Source: Vibrio penaeicida (GTDB lineage Bacteria > Pseudomonadota > Gammaproteobacteria > Enterobacterales > Vibrionaceae). Taken from it: a DNA stretch of 64,000 nt. The stretch is from NCBI RefSeq assembly GCF_030689305.1, contig NZ_JAUYVM010000004.1, positions 295,333 to 359,332 on the forward strand. The letters run 5' to 3'. Positions 8,078-17,140 of the stretch are shown one piece after another. A model generated the notes under the pieces. It worked only from the letters and a program-made list of their open reading frames with translations. It was not told the origin of the DNA and ran no database searches. The position numbers were made by a program, and so were the translations under genes. Position 1 is the stretch's first letter. Each line of letters opens with the position of its first letter.

Positions 8078-9784
8078 CTACTTCGATACATCTGGCATAA
8101 CGGTATCTGGTTTCACCCATACGTTACTAAAATCAAACCACCCTAGCGCATTGGTTTTCGCATTTTGAAGAGAGCCACATTGATCTTTGCTTAATCCCAT
8201 CCAGCCGTGAAACATTGGAATAATAACTTGGCTTTCTACGAGCTCTTTTCCCAACTGTTTTGCCGGAAATGTGGTATTGGGTTCTGCGCGCCAAGTATTA
8301 ATTAACGACCGCCACTTTTCGAACTGTTCAGGCTTGCACATATTATGAATGTCGCCATAACTTAAAAACCATCCCAACAATCCATCATCTCGATTTGTGC
8401 TAATTCCCATTGGTTTTATCCAAATATCAATGTCTTCCATACGCTCTGGTTCTACATCGTATCGAATATACTCAACGGTCAATCCGTCTTTTTTAAGCAG
8501 CTCCTCAATAGCTTTAGCGTACATTTTAAAACCAGGATGGAAACAGTGGTATGCCACTTTAACAACAGTATCCTTTGAAGGGACCGGTTCTGGAGGCACT
8601 GGGTGGCAGTGGAACCAACCGGGCTTTAGTCCATGGGCATGTAAAAGCCCTTGCTCCACAATCTTGTCTTTCGGCATCAGTTCGAATACGTTGAAGCAGT
8701 TTAAACGTGAACAAAAATAGTCTGCCCACCGCTTATCTTTCGCCAACCCGTGCTTTAAGTTCAATAATAAATAGGTACAACCGGGGTCAAGTTCGACATC
8801 CTCATGATCGCGATGAGCCGGTTTAGTAGGGTGCTTGAGGCTGGGATAAACAAGTGTTGAATAGGTTTCGTCAATTACCCAAACCTCGACCTTATCGATG
8901 AGCGGTCTAAATCCAAAGTACCCATCAAAAGCTTCCAAAACTAACCGTTTATCATCATTAAGTAGCACCCGATAAGGACCAGTGCCAATTGGCATACGAT
9001 CCATTTGGTCATCTGGTAGTTGATTCGAAGGCAGTATTTTGGCTTTTGTTTCGGTGAGTAGTAACGGCAGGTGCCAGTCTGGCATCGAAAGATGGATATC
9101 AACAACGTAGGCGGACACGCCTTCAACCTTATCAATATGATCAAACATAGAACAACACGCTGAATGGGACAAGCTTTGTACTACATCCTGCGACGTCAAC
9201 AAATTACCGTTGTGGCAACGGACGCCCGGGCGAATGTAAAAACGCCAATGATTCGCAGTGATCATTTCCCAATCGTGCGCCAGATCACCTTGAACCTGTT
9301 CATTTTCATCAAGCTTAGTTAGACCTGAAAATACCTGCCTAATAATATGCTGTTCGGAACGACGTGTAGGTTTGTGGGGGTTTAGCATTTTCAGTGCGCG
9401 GTAATAAGGTAATCGCACCACCTGCTGACCTTCTTGATGCTGTAGCCCTAAATAATCTTGTATAACTTGGGTTAAGCGTGTGGCATCGCGCTCCAAAACA
9501 TTAAGTGCTTGACCTATTTTCCCTTCTTCTAAATAGCGCTTGGCTAAGTTTTCACTCACGTCTTGTTTGTTTCTCCGAAAAAGGAGCTGAGAAAGCTTCC
9601 CCCTTCCAGCCGCAGGATGCCACTCTATCCAGCCTTCTTCTGCAAGTTTATTAAGTACAATTCGCGCATTTCGGCGAGTACAAAACAATATTTCGGTGAT
9701 GTCTTCTAATTGAACATTACTGTCGGTTCCATTGTAATGCTCGAATAACGTTTCAAATTGGCTTCGAAGGCGTGGGCTACTCAT
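8078..9784 (-). CDS. SgrR-family transcriptional regulator
   Basis: A 568-residue protein with the SgrR layout: an N-terminal winged-helix domain (residues 1-110, FETLFEHYNG...EDITEILFCTRRNARIVLNKLAEEGWIEWHPAAGRGKLSQL) and a C-terminal family 5 solute-binding domain (from about 155, with RPGVRCHNGNLLTSQDVVQSL). In E. coli SgrR activates the sugar-phosphate stress RNA sgrS, and the binding domain is thought to sense a small molecule. Here neither an sgrS-like RNA nor a sugar transporter is adjacent, so this may be a paralogue. The peptide ABC operon at 1-5187, which has a related binding protein, is a possible but unproven target. Confidence 0.85.
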   Translation of the reverse strand: MSSPRLRSQFETLFEHYNGTDSNVQLEDITEILFCTRRNARIVLNKLAEEGWIEWHPAAGRGKLSQLLFRRNKQDVSENLAKRYLEEGKIGQALNVLERDATRLTQVIQDYLGLQHQEGQQVVRLPYYRALKMLNPHKPTRRSEQHIIRQVFSGLTKLDENEQVQGDLAHDWEMITANHWRFYIRPGVRCHNGNLLTSQDVVQSLSHSACCSMFDHIDKVEGVSAYVVDIHLSMPDWHLPLLLTETKAKILPSNQLPDDQMDRMPIGTGPYRVLLNDDKRLVLEAFDGYFGFRPLIDKVEVWVIDETYSTLVYPSLKHPTKPAHRDHEDVELDPGCTYLLLNLKHGLAKDKRWADYFCSRLNCFNVFELMPKDKIVEQGLLHAHGLKPGWFHCHPVPPEPVPSKDTVVKVAYHCFHPGFKMYAKAIEELLKKDGLTVEYIRYDVEPERMEDIDIWIKPMGISTNRDDGLLGWFLSYGDIHNMCKPEQFEKWRSLINTWRAEPNTTFPAKQLGKELVESQVIIPMFHGWMGLSKDQCGSLQNAKTNALGWFDFSNVWVKPDTVMPDVSK

Positions 9785-9901
9785 AATGAGGAAAACTCTC
9801 CAAAAAGAAAGAACAACAGATTTCCTTATTTTATCATTGCGCTCACCAAAGCACTACACCAAGAAAGCCTAACTGTATTCAGTAATTTAGATAATCATCA
9901 A

Positions 9902-10135
9902 TTACTGAATATGGATCCCAATATGCTTCGAAAGTTCCTTAAGTTGCTCCTCATTATCAAGTTTTACCGACCACTTTGTTTCCGAACTATTAGAAGTTAT
10001 AACATTGGCACCCTTCCCTATAAGTGTAATCGCATCAACCTGCGAGTGCAGCGTGGTACGGTGATCGCCATCAATCTTGACGACGATTTCGTGAAGTGTC
10101 GTTATTACTTTTCCGCTTTTAAAGGTGATAACCAT
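9902..10135 (-). CDS. DUF3389 family small protein
   Basis: A 77-residue protein starting MVITFKSGKVITTLHEIVVKI. The body (VDAITLIGKGANVITSNSSETKWSVKLDNEEQL) fits the DUF3389 family of Vibrio and relatives as I remember it; function unknown. I chose the ATG at 10135 because it shares a base with the TAA of the upstream thioesterase gene (TAATG), the classic coupling arrangement; a longer frame starting at 10186 would lie inside that gene. The pair therefore forms a two-gene unit read leftward. Confidence 0.75.
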   Translation of the reverse strand: MVITFKSGKVITTLHEIVVKIDGDHRTTLHSQVDAITLIGKGANVITSNSSETKWSVKLDNEEQLKELSKHIGIHIQ

Positions 10136-10578
10136 TAAACCGATCCTTTTCGAGCTTTTACTGCAATCGTTAAACGGCTGGTACAAATTAAACGGTCTTG
10201 CTCATCAACCAAATTTATTTGCCAAACCTGTGTTGAAATCCCTAAGTGCAATGGGTTTGCTGTTCCTGTTACTGTACCCTTTCGCACAGCCCGTACATGG
10301 TTGGCGTTAATATCTAAACCGACACAATAGCGTTCATCATCAACCGCAAAGTTAGCCGCAATAGAACCAAGCGATTCGGCTAACACAACAGACGCGCCGC
10401 CATGAAGCATGCCAAATGGCTGGTGAGTAATGGAACTTACTGGCATGGTCGCACTGATAGTACTCCCAGTGATCTCGGTATATACAATATTCAAATGTTC
10501 CATTAGCGTGTTTTTAGAAGACGCATTCAAAATGTCGAGACTGATGTCTTTCTTCCATATACTTTCTTGTTGTGTCAT
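10135..10578 (-). CDS. menI: Hotdog-fold acyl-CoA thioesterase, MenI/YdiI type
   Basis: A 147-residue hotdog thioesterase closely resembling E. coli YdiI (MenI), which hydrolyses 1,4-dihydroxy-2-naphthoyl-CoA in menaquinone synthesis. The diagnostic run QPFGMLHGGASVVLAESLGS lies at residues 53-72, including the HGG turn and the catalytic Glu on the central helix, followed by GLDINANHVRA and PLHLGISTQVWQI. The paralogue EntH shares much of this, so substrate assignment is moderate. The ATG at 10578 faces the rightward M48 protease gene across about 65 bp. Confidence 0.82.
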   Translation of the reverse strand: MTQQESIWKKDISLDILNASSKNTLMEHLNIVYTEITGSTISATMPVSSITHQPFGMLHGGASVVLAESLGSIAANFAVDDERYCVGLDINANHVRAVRKGTVTGTANPLHLGISTQVWQINLVDEQDRLICTSRLTIAVKARKGSV

Positions 10579-10643
10579 TCAAATTATCCTGCTTGAAGTG
10601 ATATAATTTAAAAAAATCTGAAACATAAACATGGAGCCCGTTT

Positions 10644-11423
10644 ATGATGTTAAAACGGATTGCTATCGCTTTAACTGCTGCAACGATGATCGCATCTTGC
10701 ACTACTTCGCCTACTGGTCGTGATCAGCTTCTTCTCTTTTCTTCAAATGATATGGCTAATTTAGGCGCCAGTTCATTCGAACAGATGAAACAAAAAGAAA
10801 AGATTAGCGATAATAGCAAAATTAACACGTATGTACGGTGCGTTACTGACTCCATAACAAAATCGATACCAACTCAACTCAACTTTAAGGAATGGGAAGT
10901 CGTTGTATTTGTGAGCGATCAAGTTAACGCATTTGCGTTACCTGGCGGGAAAATTGGCGTCTACACTGGATTACTTAAAGTCGCAAAAAACCAAGACCAA
11001 CTTGCAACCGTTATTGGACACGAAATAGCACACGTTTTAGCTGACCATGGTAATGAACGATTGTCTAGCTCGCAGCTAGCGAACGCAGGTTTGAAATTAA
11101 CAAACATCAGTCTACAAAATTCAGAGTACCAAAGTTTAGCTATGGGTGTGCTAGGCATTGGCGTACAGTATGGGGTTTTAATGCCTTATGGTAGAAGCCA
11201 AGAGTCTGAGGCCGACATACTTGGGCTAGAACTAATGGCAAAAGCCGGATTCGATCCTTACCAAAGTGTTGAGCTCTGGAAGAATATGGCTGCTGCTTCT
11301 GGCGGAAGTAATCCACCGGAGTTGCTTTCAACCCACCCGTCAAATTCTACTAGGATCACTAACCTTTCAAATCAAATTAAAACACTAACTGGTACGATCA
11401 GTAACAAGCCAAATTGCACTTAA
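10644..11423 (+). CDS. M48 family metalloprotease lipoprotein (LoiP/YggG-like)
   Basis: A 259-residue zinc protease with a lipoprotein signal peptide; lipobox MIAS|C gives a mature Cys19. The HEIAH zinc motif is at 126-130, and the downstream third-ligand region reads RSQESEADILGLELMAKAGFDP. VNAFALPGGKIGVYTGLL is the conserved strand before the active site. The size and lipidation match LoiP (YggG), an outer membrane-associated protease of E. coli that works in envelope quality control. GGAG precedes the ATG at 10644. It appears to be a single-gene unit. Confidence 0.87.
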   Translation: MMLKRIAIALTAATMIASCTTSPTGRDQLLLFSSNDMANLGASSFEQMKQKEKISDNSKINTYVRCVTDSITKSIPTQLNFKEWEVVVFVSDQVNAFALPGGKIGVYTGLLKVAKNQDQLATVIGHEIAHVLADHGNERLSSSQLANAGLKLTNISLQNSEYQSLAMGVLGIGVQYGVLMPYGRSQESEADILGLELMAKAGFDPYQSVELWKNMAAASGGSNPPELLSTHPSNSTRITNLSNQIKTLTGTISNKPNCT

Positions 11424-11696
11424 GCTATTGATATAACAATTAATAAAGTGAAATTCATGCATAATATTTAACCCATCGACTCAATTATGTTAATTGGGTC
11501 ACATATGTGTTTGTAATTTTTAGAATCCCTAGTAGTAATCCTTTCTTGCGTCGCATAAAATCCCACCCACCTCTCATTTCATACTAATGATTTAAACAAC
11601 TGTTTAACAAATCGGAAACATATCTCTAAGATTAACCGTAGCCAAAATGGCTAATCCCACTCATATAAATACAAGTCTTACCCAAGGGGACCAAGG

Positions 11697-12947
11697 ATGA
11701 AAATTAAGCACTGCTCTCTGCTTACAATATCCATATTGTTTGCGTGTAATGTAAATGCAGCCGGATTCCAGGTTGCTGAGCACTCCGCTTCTGGTTTGGG
11801 GCGCGCATTTTCTGGTGAGGCTGCAGTAGCCGATAACGCCAGCGTACTTGCACGCAACCCAGCAGCGATGACACTTTTTGAAAAAGCTCAAGCCTCTGGT
11901 GCTATTTCTATTGTCGACCCAGAAGTCGATGTGAATGACGTAACCAACAACCAATATTCCAAAGATGTTGCTCCAATGCAGTTTGTCCCTGCTTCTTATT
12001 ACATCAGCCCAATCGATGATAAGTGGGCTTGGGGTGTAGGTCTTTTTACAACTTATGGTGTGGGCACGGATTACCCAGACACAATTGCAGCAGGCGATAT
12101 GTCAGGTAATACTTCTCTTGCTTCTGTTAATCTAAACCCAAATATTGCCTACCGCGTTAACGAAAATTTCAGTGTAGGTGCAGGTGTAAACCTAGTTTAT
12201 GCCATAGCAGAATTGGATCGCCATAAAGGTTCGTTATACCCATTTATTGGCGGTAGCGCGTCAGACAAATTAATTTCAATGGAAGGTACAACCTTTGCGT
12301 TCGGTTGGAATATTGGTGCCCTATACGAAGTAAATGAAAACCATAGATTTGGTTTCGGTTATAGATCTTCAGTTATATTGGATTTTGACGATGGAAAATT
12401 CACTGATCACGGCGGTACAAGAGTTTCTGATTCGAGCAAAAATCCTGTCAAGGGCCAGCTAAAAATCGAGTTACCTGATATCGTTGAGTTATCGGGCTTT
12501 CATCAGCTAGACAGCCAATGGGCTGTACATTATAGCTGGCAACGCACCATGTGGAATAAATTCAAAGAACTTAGAGCAACAAGCCCTGATTGTGATTTAA
12601 ATGACGGGATCTGCTTCTTAAAGGAAGAGGATTATTCTGATAACAACCGCTATTCTGCTGGTGCAACATATACAATGAATTCCGACTGGACTTTACGTGC
12701 TGGCTTAGCATTTGATGAACAAGCAGGAAAGACGACACTAAGTATCCCTGACTCTGATCGTATTTGGTATTCAGCTGGTGCTACCTACGCCTACAGCGAA
12801 AATCTCACTTTTGATGCTGGTTTTGCTCTTGTTAAAAGCAAGAGCGGAACATTTAAAGAAACGAATGCTGGCGAGCAAGAGCTGACTTTTGAAAGCTCTG
12901 GTTCCGCTTACATTACTGCACTTCAAGTTAACTACACATTCAATTAA
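11697..12947 (+). CDS. fadL: FadL-type long-chain fatty acid outer membrane channel
   Basis: A 416-residue outer membrane beta barrel. The signal peptide cleaves near VNA|AGF; the mature N-terminus AGFQVAEHSASGLGRAFSGEAAVADNASVLARNPAAMTLF is the FadL hatch with the conserved NPA motif. The C-terminus ends YITALQVNYTFN, with the terminal aromatic expected for BAM insertion. It takes up long-chain fatty acids. The lipase lipoprotein gene volA begins 14 bp downstream, so both are probably one transcript: VolA releases fatty acids from lysophospholipid and FadL imports them. AAGGGGACCAAGG precedes the start. Confidence 0.92.
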   Translation: MKIKHCSLLTISILFACNVNAAGFQVAEHSASGLGRAFSGEAAVADNASVLARNPAAMTLFEKAQASGAISIVDPEVDVNDVTNNQYSKDVAPMQFVPASYYISPIDDKWAWGVGLFTTYGVGTDYPDTIAAGDMSGNTSLASVNLNPNIAYRVNENFSVGAGVNLVYAIAELDRHKGSLYPFIGGSASDKLISMEGTTFAFGWNIGALYEVNENHRFGFGYRSSVILDFDDGKFTDHGGTRVSDSSKNPVKGQLKIELPDIVELSGFHQLDSQWAVHYSWQRTMWNKFKELRATSPDCDLNDGICFLKEEDYSDNNRYSAGATYTMNSDWTLRAGLAFDEQAGKTTLSIPDSDRIWYSAGATYAYSENLTFDAGFALVKSKSGTFKETNAGEQELTFESSGSAYITALQVNYTFN

Positions 12948-12961
12948 TCGAGGAATATCAG

Positions 12962-15415
12962 ATGTCTAAGAAATTCTCAATTAGCTTGCTTGCGTCTGCA
13001 CTAATCCTTGTAGGATGTGGAAACGATAATAAAGTAACTGGCGATCCAACCAACAACCTAGAGCCCTATCTTACGGAGTCCGTGAACAGGGCAACAACGA
13101 TCAAATTTACCTTGCTAGGAAAAGACGCAAGTGTACCAGTACCTACTAACCTCTTTTTGAATCCAGAAGACGGTACTTTAAACATTCCATCTGGTGTCGA
13201 CACTTCCATTTCGAACCCTCGAGTAGGAATGGGCTATGCAGATGGTTTTTCGACTTCAACACCAATTTATATATCACTTGAAGGCAAGGGCTTGGCTTCC
13301 CAAACTGTCTCTTCTGGTGTTCGAGTTTTTAAATTGGCGAAGAAACTGACAGACAAAACGCTAGTTCCTACTGACGTTACAGAGTTGACTTTCGGCGTGC
13401 ATTTTGTCGCTCAATCTGTAGCCAAAGCCAAGGATGATAGTGATAGTACGTTGATTATAGTACCTATCAAACCATTTGATGAAAAGTCTGAGTACATGTT
13501 TGTTCTTACCGACGACATTTCAGACTCAGATGGTAATGCAATCGGAACATCTCAAAGCTATGCAAGCCTAAAAACATCTACGGTTACCTATAAATCAGGT
13601 AGCCTTGCAAGTGCGCAAGCTTTGATTAAAGGACAAGAAAAAATCGCTGCCTTAAAAGGCATAGATGCAACTAAAATTGTTTACAGCGCTTGGTTTTCAA
13701 CACAGTCTGTGGGCGATGTTCTATTTTCCACTACGGCTAAGTTAGCCGGTTATCGTGATAGCTTGGCAGCACTTTGGAAAGATTCGGCAAATCCAAACTC
13801 TTCTGATCTAAGCGCAGTTTATGGAATGACATTTGGAACTACGTCATTATTTTCTACCGCATTATCTAACGATTATGCATTCACAAAATACGTGGCGGAT
13901 GGTGATGCTACAAAATCGAGTGCATTACGCACAGGCATTCAAACCATCTATACAGGCGGGTCAGTAAACTTTGCCAATGTAAACGTTTCAAGAGGCACGG
14001 TTAAGCTCCCTTACTTCTTAGAGAGTTCACTTAGCAGCTTTTCTACTACGCCGTTTGAATCTGCAATGCCAAGCTTAGCGGTTATAAATAACGCACTTCA
14101 AGATGATGATTTGAAAGGCGTGATTGGGGCTCAATTGATTGCAAAGAACATCAACCCAACTCAATTAACGAATCCAACTGAACAAGAAAAGCTAATTGGT
14201 TTGGACTTGAAAAAGCCTGATGGTAGCGCACTAGATTCATCACGCATAACAAGCCAATACTCATACGTACCGAAGATCAAATCAGTTAAGGATGTTCCGT
14301 ATATACTATTCACTCCAAATACAGTAAATGCGAGCACAGAGCTGGTAATTTATCAACATGGTATTACATCAGCAAAAGAAAACTTGTATGCCTTTGCTGC
14401 TAATTTAACCGATCAAAACCTTGCTGTTATTGCTATCGATCACCCGCTTCACGGCGAAAGATCATTAAGTGACACAATTTCTGCAAACAACGATGCTTTG
14501 TACTATCTGAATCTTAAAGCACTACCAGTAGCACGAGATAATATGCGTCAAAGTATTTTAGATTTAATCGGACTTAGAATTGCTTTAGGTAAAGCGAGCT
14601 TTGCTTCTACCCCGCTGGATGGAATTACCGTTTCAGACACTAATGTGAAACTACTTGGTCACTCGTTAGGCGGGATTACTGGATTTACATCCCTAGCAAC
14701 GGCTCAAGCGGCATCAAGTGTTGTACCTGGCTCTGATAACTTCTTGAAATTTGGCTCTGGGGCTTATCCAAATGCAGGTGGGCATGTCGCTGAATTACTC
14801 TTTGCTTCGGAAAACTTTGGACCGCAGATCAAACATAACCTAGCAAAAGAAGCCGATAAATCTTACGCAAGTTATGCTGCAAGCTGTACATTTAAAGATG
14901 CAGTCTGCTACACCAACTTTGCAACTGCAAGCCCAAGCTCTGCAAAAGAAATTGAAGCTCAACTAATTCCATTCAAAGTCGCCGCTCAAACGCTGGTTGA
15001 CACAGTCGATCCCTACTCCATAGCTTCAAGTACAGGCTATTTTGACAGCGGAAATGCGTTTCCAACGATGCTTGTTCAATCCGATGGTGATAAAACTGTA
15101 CCTAACAACGGATACACAGAGCAGGATCCTACTAAAACGCCGCTTTCCCCTACAGCTGCATTTGTTGGAACAGAAGCATTCGCCACAAAACTTGGTCTAA
15201 CTTCTATTACTAGCTCTTCAAATACTACGTATACAGGCTCTAGACCCTTTGTTCAATTTAACGGAACAGCTAGCCACTCGAGCTTGATTGGTCCTAGGGA
15301 AGACAACTCCGATGTTACTCATGTACTAGAAACAAGAAAAGTTGTTGCTGATTTCTTGGAAAACGACGGTCTAACTACCGCGGTAGTCAATACGCCAGTC
15401 TCTGTTCTTGAATAA
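12962..15415 (+). CDS. volA: VolA-type surface lysophospholipase lipoprotein
   Basis: An 817-residue lipoprotein (lipobox LVG|C, Cys19) with an alpha/beta-hydrolase lipase in the C-terminal half. The nucleophile elbow GHSLGG is at residues 566-571 (Ser568); an oxyanion-type segment LVIYQHGITSAKENL and IAIDHPLHGERSL precede it, and a late DGDKTVPNNGY plus a His in TASHSSLIG supply plausible acid and base residues. Size, lipidation and position directly after fadL match VolA of V. cholerae, which releases fatty acids from lysophosphatidylcholine at the cell surface. An intrinsic terminator follows at 15439. Confidence 0.88.
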   Translation: MSKKFSISLLASALILVGCGNDNKVTGDPTNNLEPYLTESVNRATTIKFTLLGKDASVPVPTNLFLNPEDGTLNIPSGVDTSISNPRVGMGYADGFSTSTPIYISLEGKGLASQTVSSGVRVFKLAKKLTDKTLVPTDVTELTFGVHFVAQSVAKAKDDSDSTLIIVPIKPFDEKSEYMFVLTDDISDSDGNAIGTSQSYASLKTSTVTYKSGSLASAQALIKGQEKIAALKGIDATKIVYSAWFSTQSVGDVLFSTTAKLAGYRDSLAALWKDSANPNSSDLSAVYGMTFGTTSLFSTALSNDYAFTKYVADGDATKSSALRTGIQTIYTGGSVNFANVNVSRGTVKLPYFLESSLSSFSTTPFESAMPSLAVINNALQDDDLKGVIGAQLIAKNINPTQLTNPTEQEKLIGLDLKKPDGSALDSSRITSQYSYVPKIKSVKDVPYILFTPNTVNASTELVIYQHGITSAKENLYAFAANLTDQNLAVIAIDHPLHGERSLSDTISANNDALYYLNLKALPVARDNMRQSILDLIGLRIALGKASFASTPLDGITVSDTNVKLLGHSLGGITGFTSLATAQAASSVVPGSDNFLKFGSGAYPNAGGHVAELLFASENFGPQIKHNLAKEADKSYASYAASCTFKDAVCYTNFATASPSSAKEIEAQLIPFKVAAQTLVDTVDPYSIASSTGYFDSGNAFPTMLVQSDGDKTVPNNGYTEQDPTKTPLSPTAAFVGTEAFATKLGLTSITSSSNTTYTGSRPFVQFNGTASHSSLIGPREDNSDVTHVLETRKVVADFLENDGLTTAVVNTPVSVLE

Positions 15416-15438
15416 TCTTGAGTCTTTGTAATATTCGT

Positions 15439-15463
15439 AAAAGAGCCTTCGGGCTCTTTTTTT
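15439..15463 (+). terminator. Intrinsic terminator of fadL-volA
   Basis: AAAAGAGCC, TTCG tetraloop, GGCTCTTTT followed by further T residues, 24 bases after the volA stop. Confidence 0.9.
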
Positions 15464-15598
15464 ATACCTATTAAATATGAAAAAATAGATTGAAGTATGA
15501 AATAGAAATATCGGGACATTAATAGCATCAATGCCCTTTTAATCGTAAGGATAAAATGCATAATACACATCACTTATTCCTACAAAGGTAAGACCTTA

Positions 15599-16156
15599 AT
15601 GTCTACTGAATCTACTCTGATAGAGCGTTGTGGTTCACAGTGCGAATTGTGTGCATCTCAAGCGCCTCTGCAGCCTTATATTGTTGCCCCACATTCCATG
15701 GTAACTGTTGACCACGCCATTATGCTTTGCGGAACATGCTTAAACGAAATTGAAGAGCCAAAAGATATTAATCACTGGCGCTGCTTGAACGACAGCATGT
15801 GGAGCCCTGTTGCTCCAGTGCAAGTTACGGCTTGGCGTCAGTTAAAGCGTTTGTCTGCAGAAAGCTGGGCGCAAGATGCTCTAGACATGATTTACTTAGA
15901 AGATGACGTGGCGAAGTGGGCAGAGATAGGAATGGACGACGACGTTGAAAAACCACGCGACGTTAATGGTTTAGAACTCAAGAAAGGTGATGACGTAACA
16001 GTCATCAAGGACCTACCAATTAAAGGGTCTAGTCAAGTTATTAAACAAGGTACTGTCGTTCGTGGTATTGGGTTAACCGATGACCCTAAACATATTCAGG
16101 GCAAAGCAAATGGTCAGGCAATGTTTATCATTGCCGAATACTGCCGAAAAAAGTGA
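15599..16156 (+). CDS. PhnA domain protein
   Basis: A 185-residue cytoplasmic protein. The N-terminal half has a zinc-ribbon-like set of Cys residues (CGSQCELC at 11-18 and CGTC at 43-46); the C-terminal 70 residues are the PhnA domain (DVNGLELKKGDDVTVIKDLPIKGSSQVIKQGTVVRGI...IQGKANGQAMFIIAEYCRKK). The family was named for its place near phosphonate genes in E. coli, but it is not required for C-P bond cleavage and its role is unsettled. Single-gene unit ending in a bidirectional terminator. Confidence 0.87.
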   Translation: MSTESTLIERCGSQCELCASQAPLQPYIVAPHSMVTVDHAIMLCGTCLNEIEEPKDINHWRCLNDSMWSPVAPVQVTAWRQLKRLSAESWAQDALDMIYLEDDVAKWAEIGMDDDVEKPRDVNGLELKKGDDVTVIKDLPIKGSSQVIKQGTVVRGIGLTDDPKHIQGKANGQAMFIIAEYCRKK

Positions 16157-16179
16157 TAGTAAGTTTGTATTTGACATAA

Positions 16180-16226
16180 AAAAATGCCAGCTAAATATGA
16201 AGTGACCCCATAAAGCTGGCATTTTT
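16180..16226. terminator. Bidirectional intrinsic terminator
   Basis: A 13-bp perfect inverted repeat, AAAAATGCCAGCT against its complement, loop about 21 bases, with A/T runs on both sides. It separates the converging PhnA gene and the small leftward gene at 16242. Confidence 0.85.
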
Positions 16227-16241
16227 ACTTGCGAAAAAGTG

Positions 16242-16433
16242 TTAGCGATAAAGTCCGATATCGCGTTGTAGGTAAGATGAAAGTTGACCAACATTGTGCT
16301 TTGGTTCTACTTTGCTTTCTACGAACAAGATATCCAACAAATGAGCAATCAATCCTTTGATATTTAACGCATAGGTCTTTGATTCCATAGACCCTGGAGC
16401 AGCTACTGTTTCAATGTGCATTACCTGTGCCAT
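16242..16433 (-). CDS. Small protein with DUF1127-like C-terminal tail
   Basis: 63 residues from an ATG at 16433 with GAGG at good distance; a longer in-frame reading from 16490 lacks such a site. No signal peptide. The middle is amphipathic (LNIKGLIAHLLDILF), and the C-terminus reads QLSSYLQRDIGLYR, resembling the conserved L.RDIGL.R ending of DUF1127 (YjiS-like) proteins. The rest does not look like DUF1127, so I leave it unnamed. It shares the bidirectional terminator at 16180-16226. Confidence 0.65.
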   Translation of the reverse strand: MAQVMHIETVAAPGSMESKTYALNIKGLIAHLLDILFVESKVEPKHNVGQLSSYLQRDIGLYR

Positions 16434-17140
16434 GATTGCCTCACAAATTATTCTGTTTTCTCGATAGCTCAGATAATATTCGTATTCCAAAAATTCAAAA
16501 AATGACTTTTATTAGAAATTCGGATTAGATTTCCTAATGAAACAAATCATTAACACAACCTGTTTTAGTAAACTATTTATAGTGACTTTTTATTCAAATA
16601 AGCCTTTTGAATTGGTACTTACTTAGAATATATATTCACAAGCATATTTAGAATTTACAAATAGAGAACATAGATATTTTTCATTTAATTGGAGTTATCA
16701 TTAGATATACATTCCCAACTTTTATTTCATAGCACTTCTTATCAATATTGCCTATTACTCAACAGGATTAAACGCAACATGTGCAACTCGATTTATATAT
16801 AAAGCTCATAACCTCATTATTGTCACCGTTCTTATATTTTTCATTCGATTACTTTCTTATGTGCTAACCATCTAAAATATAATATTTAGTTTTACTTAAC
16901 TATTTATTGCAAATCTTTCTGTGCTAGAGAACTAAATTTAATAAAAAGCTCAAAGTAACTTTACTGTTACATGCTGTTACACAGAGCATCTGAAATAAAC
17001 GTATGTTGTTTCAAACACTTAACATAGTAAGCTGATAGTACATAACATTATGAGTTAATTACGTATTTCATTTATTCGATAACAGAATAAAATCAACGCC
17101 CATTTTTAAAATGTTTCGATGTGCAATCAATGGAGTACAC
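16434..17140. other. Long AT-rich intergenic region before the Cache chemoreceptor
   Basis: About 700 bases, strongly AT-rich, between two genes pointing away from each other. It contains short repeated words (for example TGTTACA twice near 16970-16982) but no convincing ORF, terminator or RNA gene. It should carry the promoter of the chemoreceptor gene and its leftward neighbour. The base composition is what H-NS-bound regions look like, which is an inference only. Confidence 0.5.

Noticed and set aside
8078..9784. Functional sgrR-sgrS sugar-stress locus
   Set aside because: Only the regulator is present; no sgrS/sgrT or glucose transporter lies alongside, so the sugar-stress role is not claimed.
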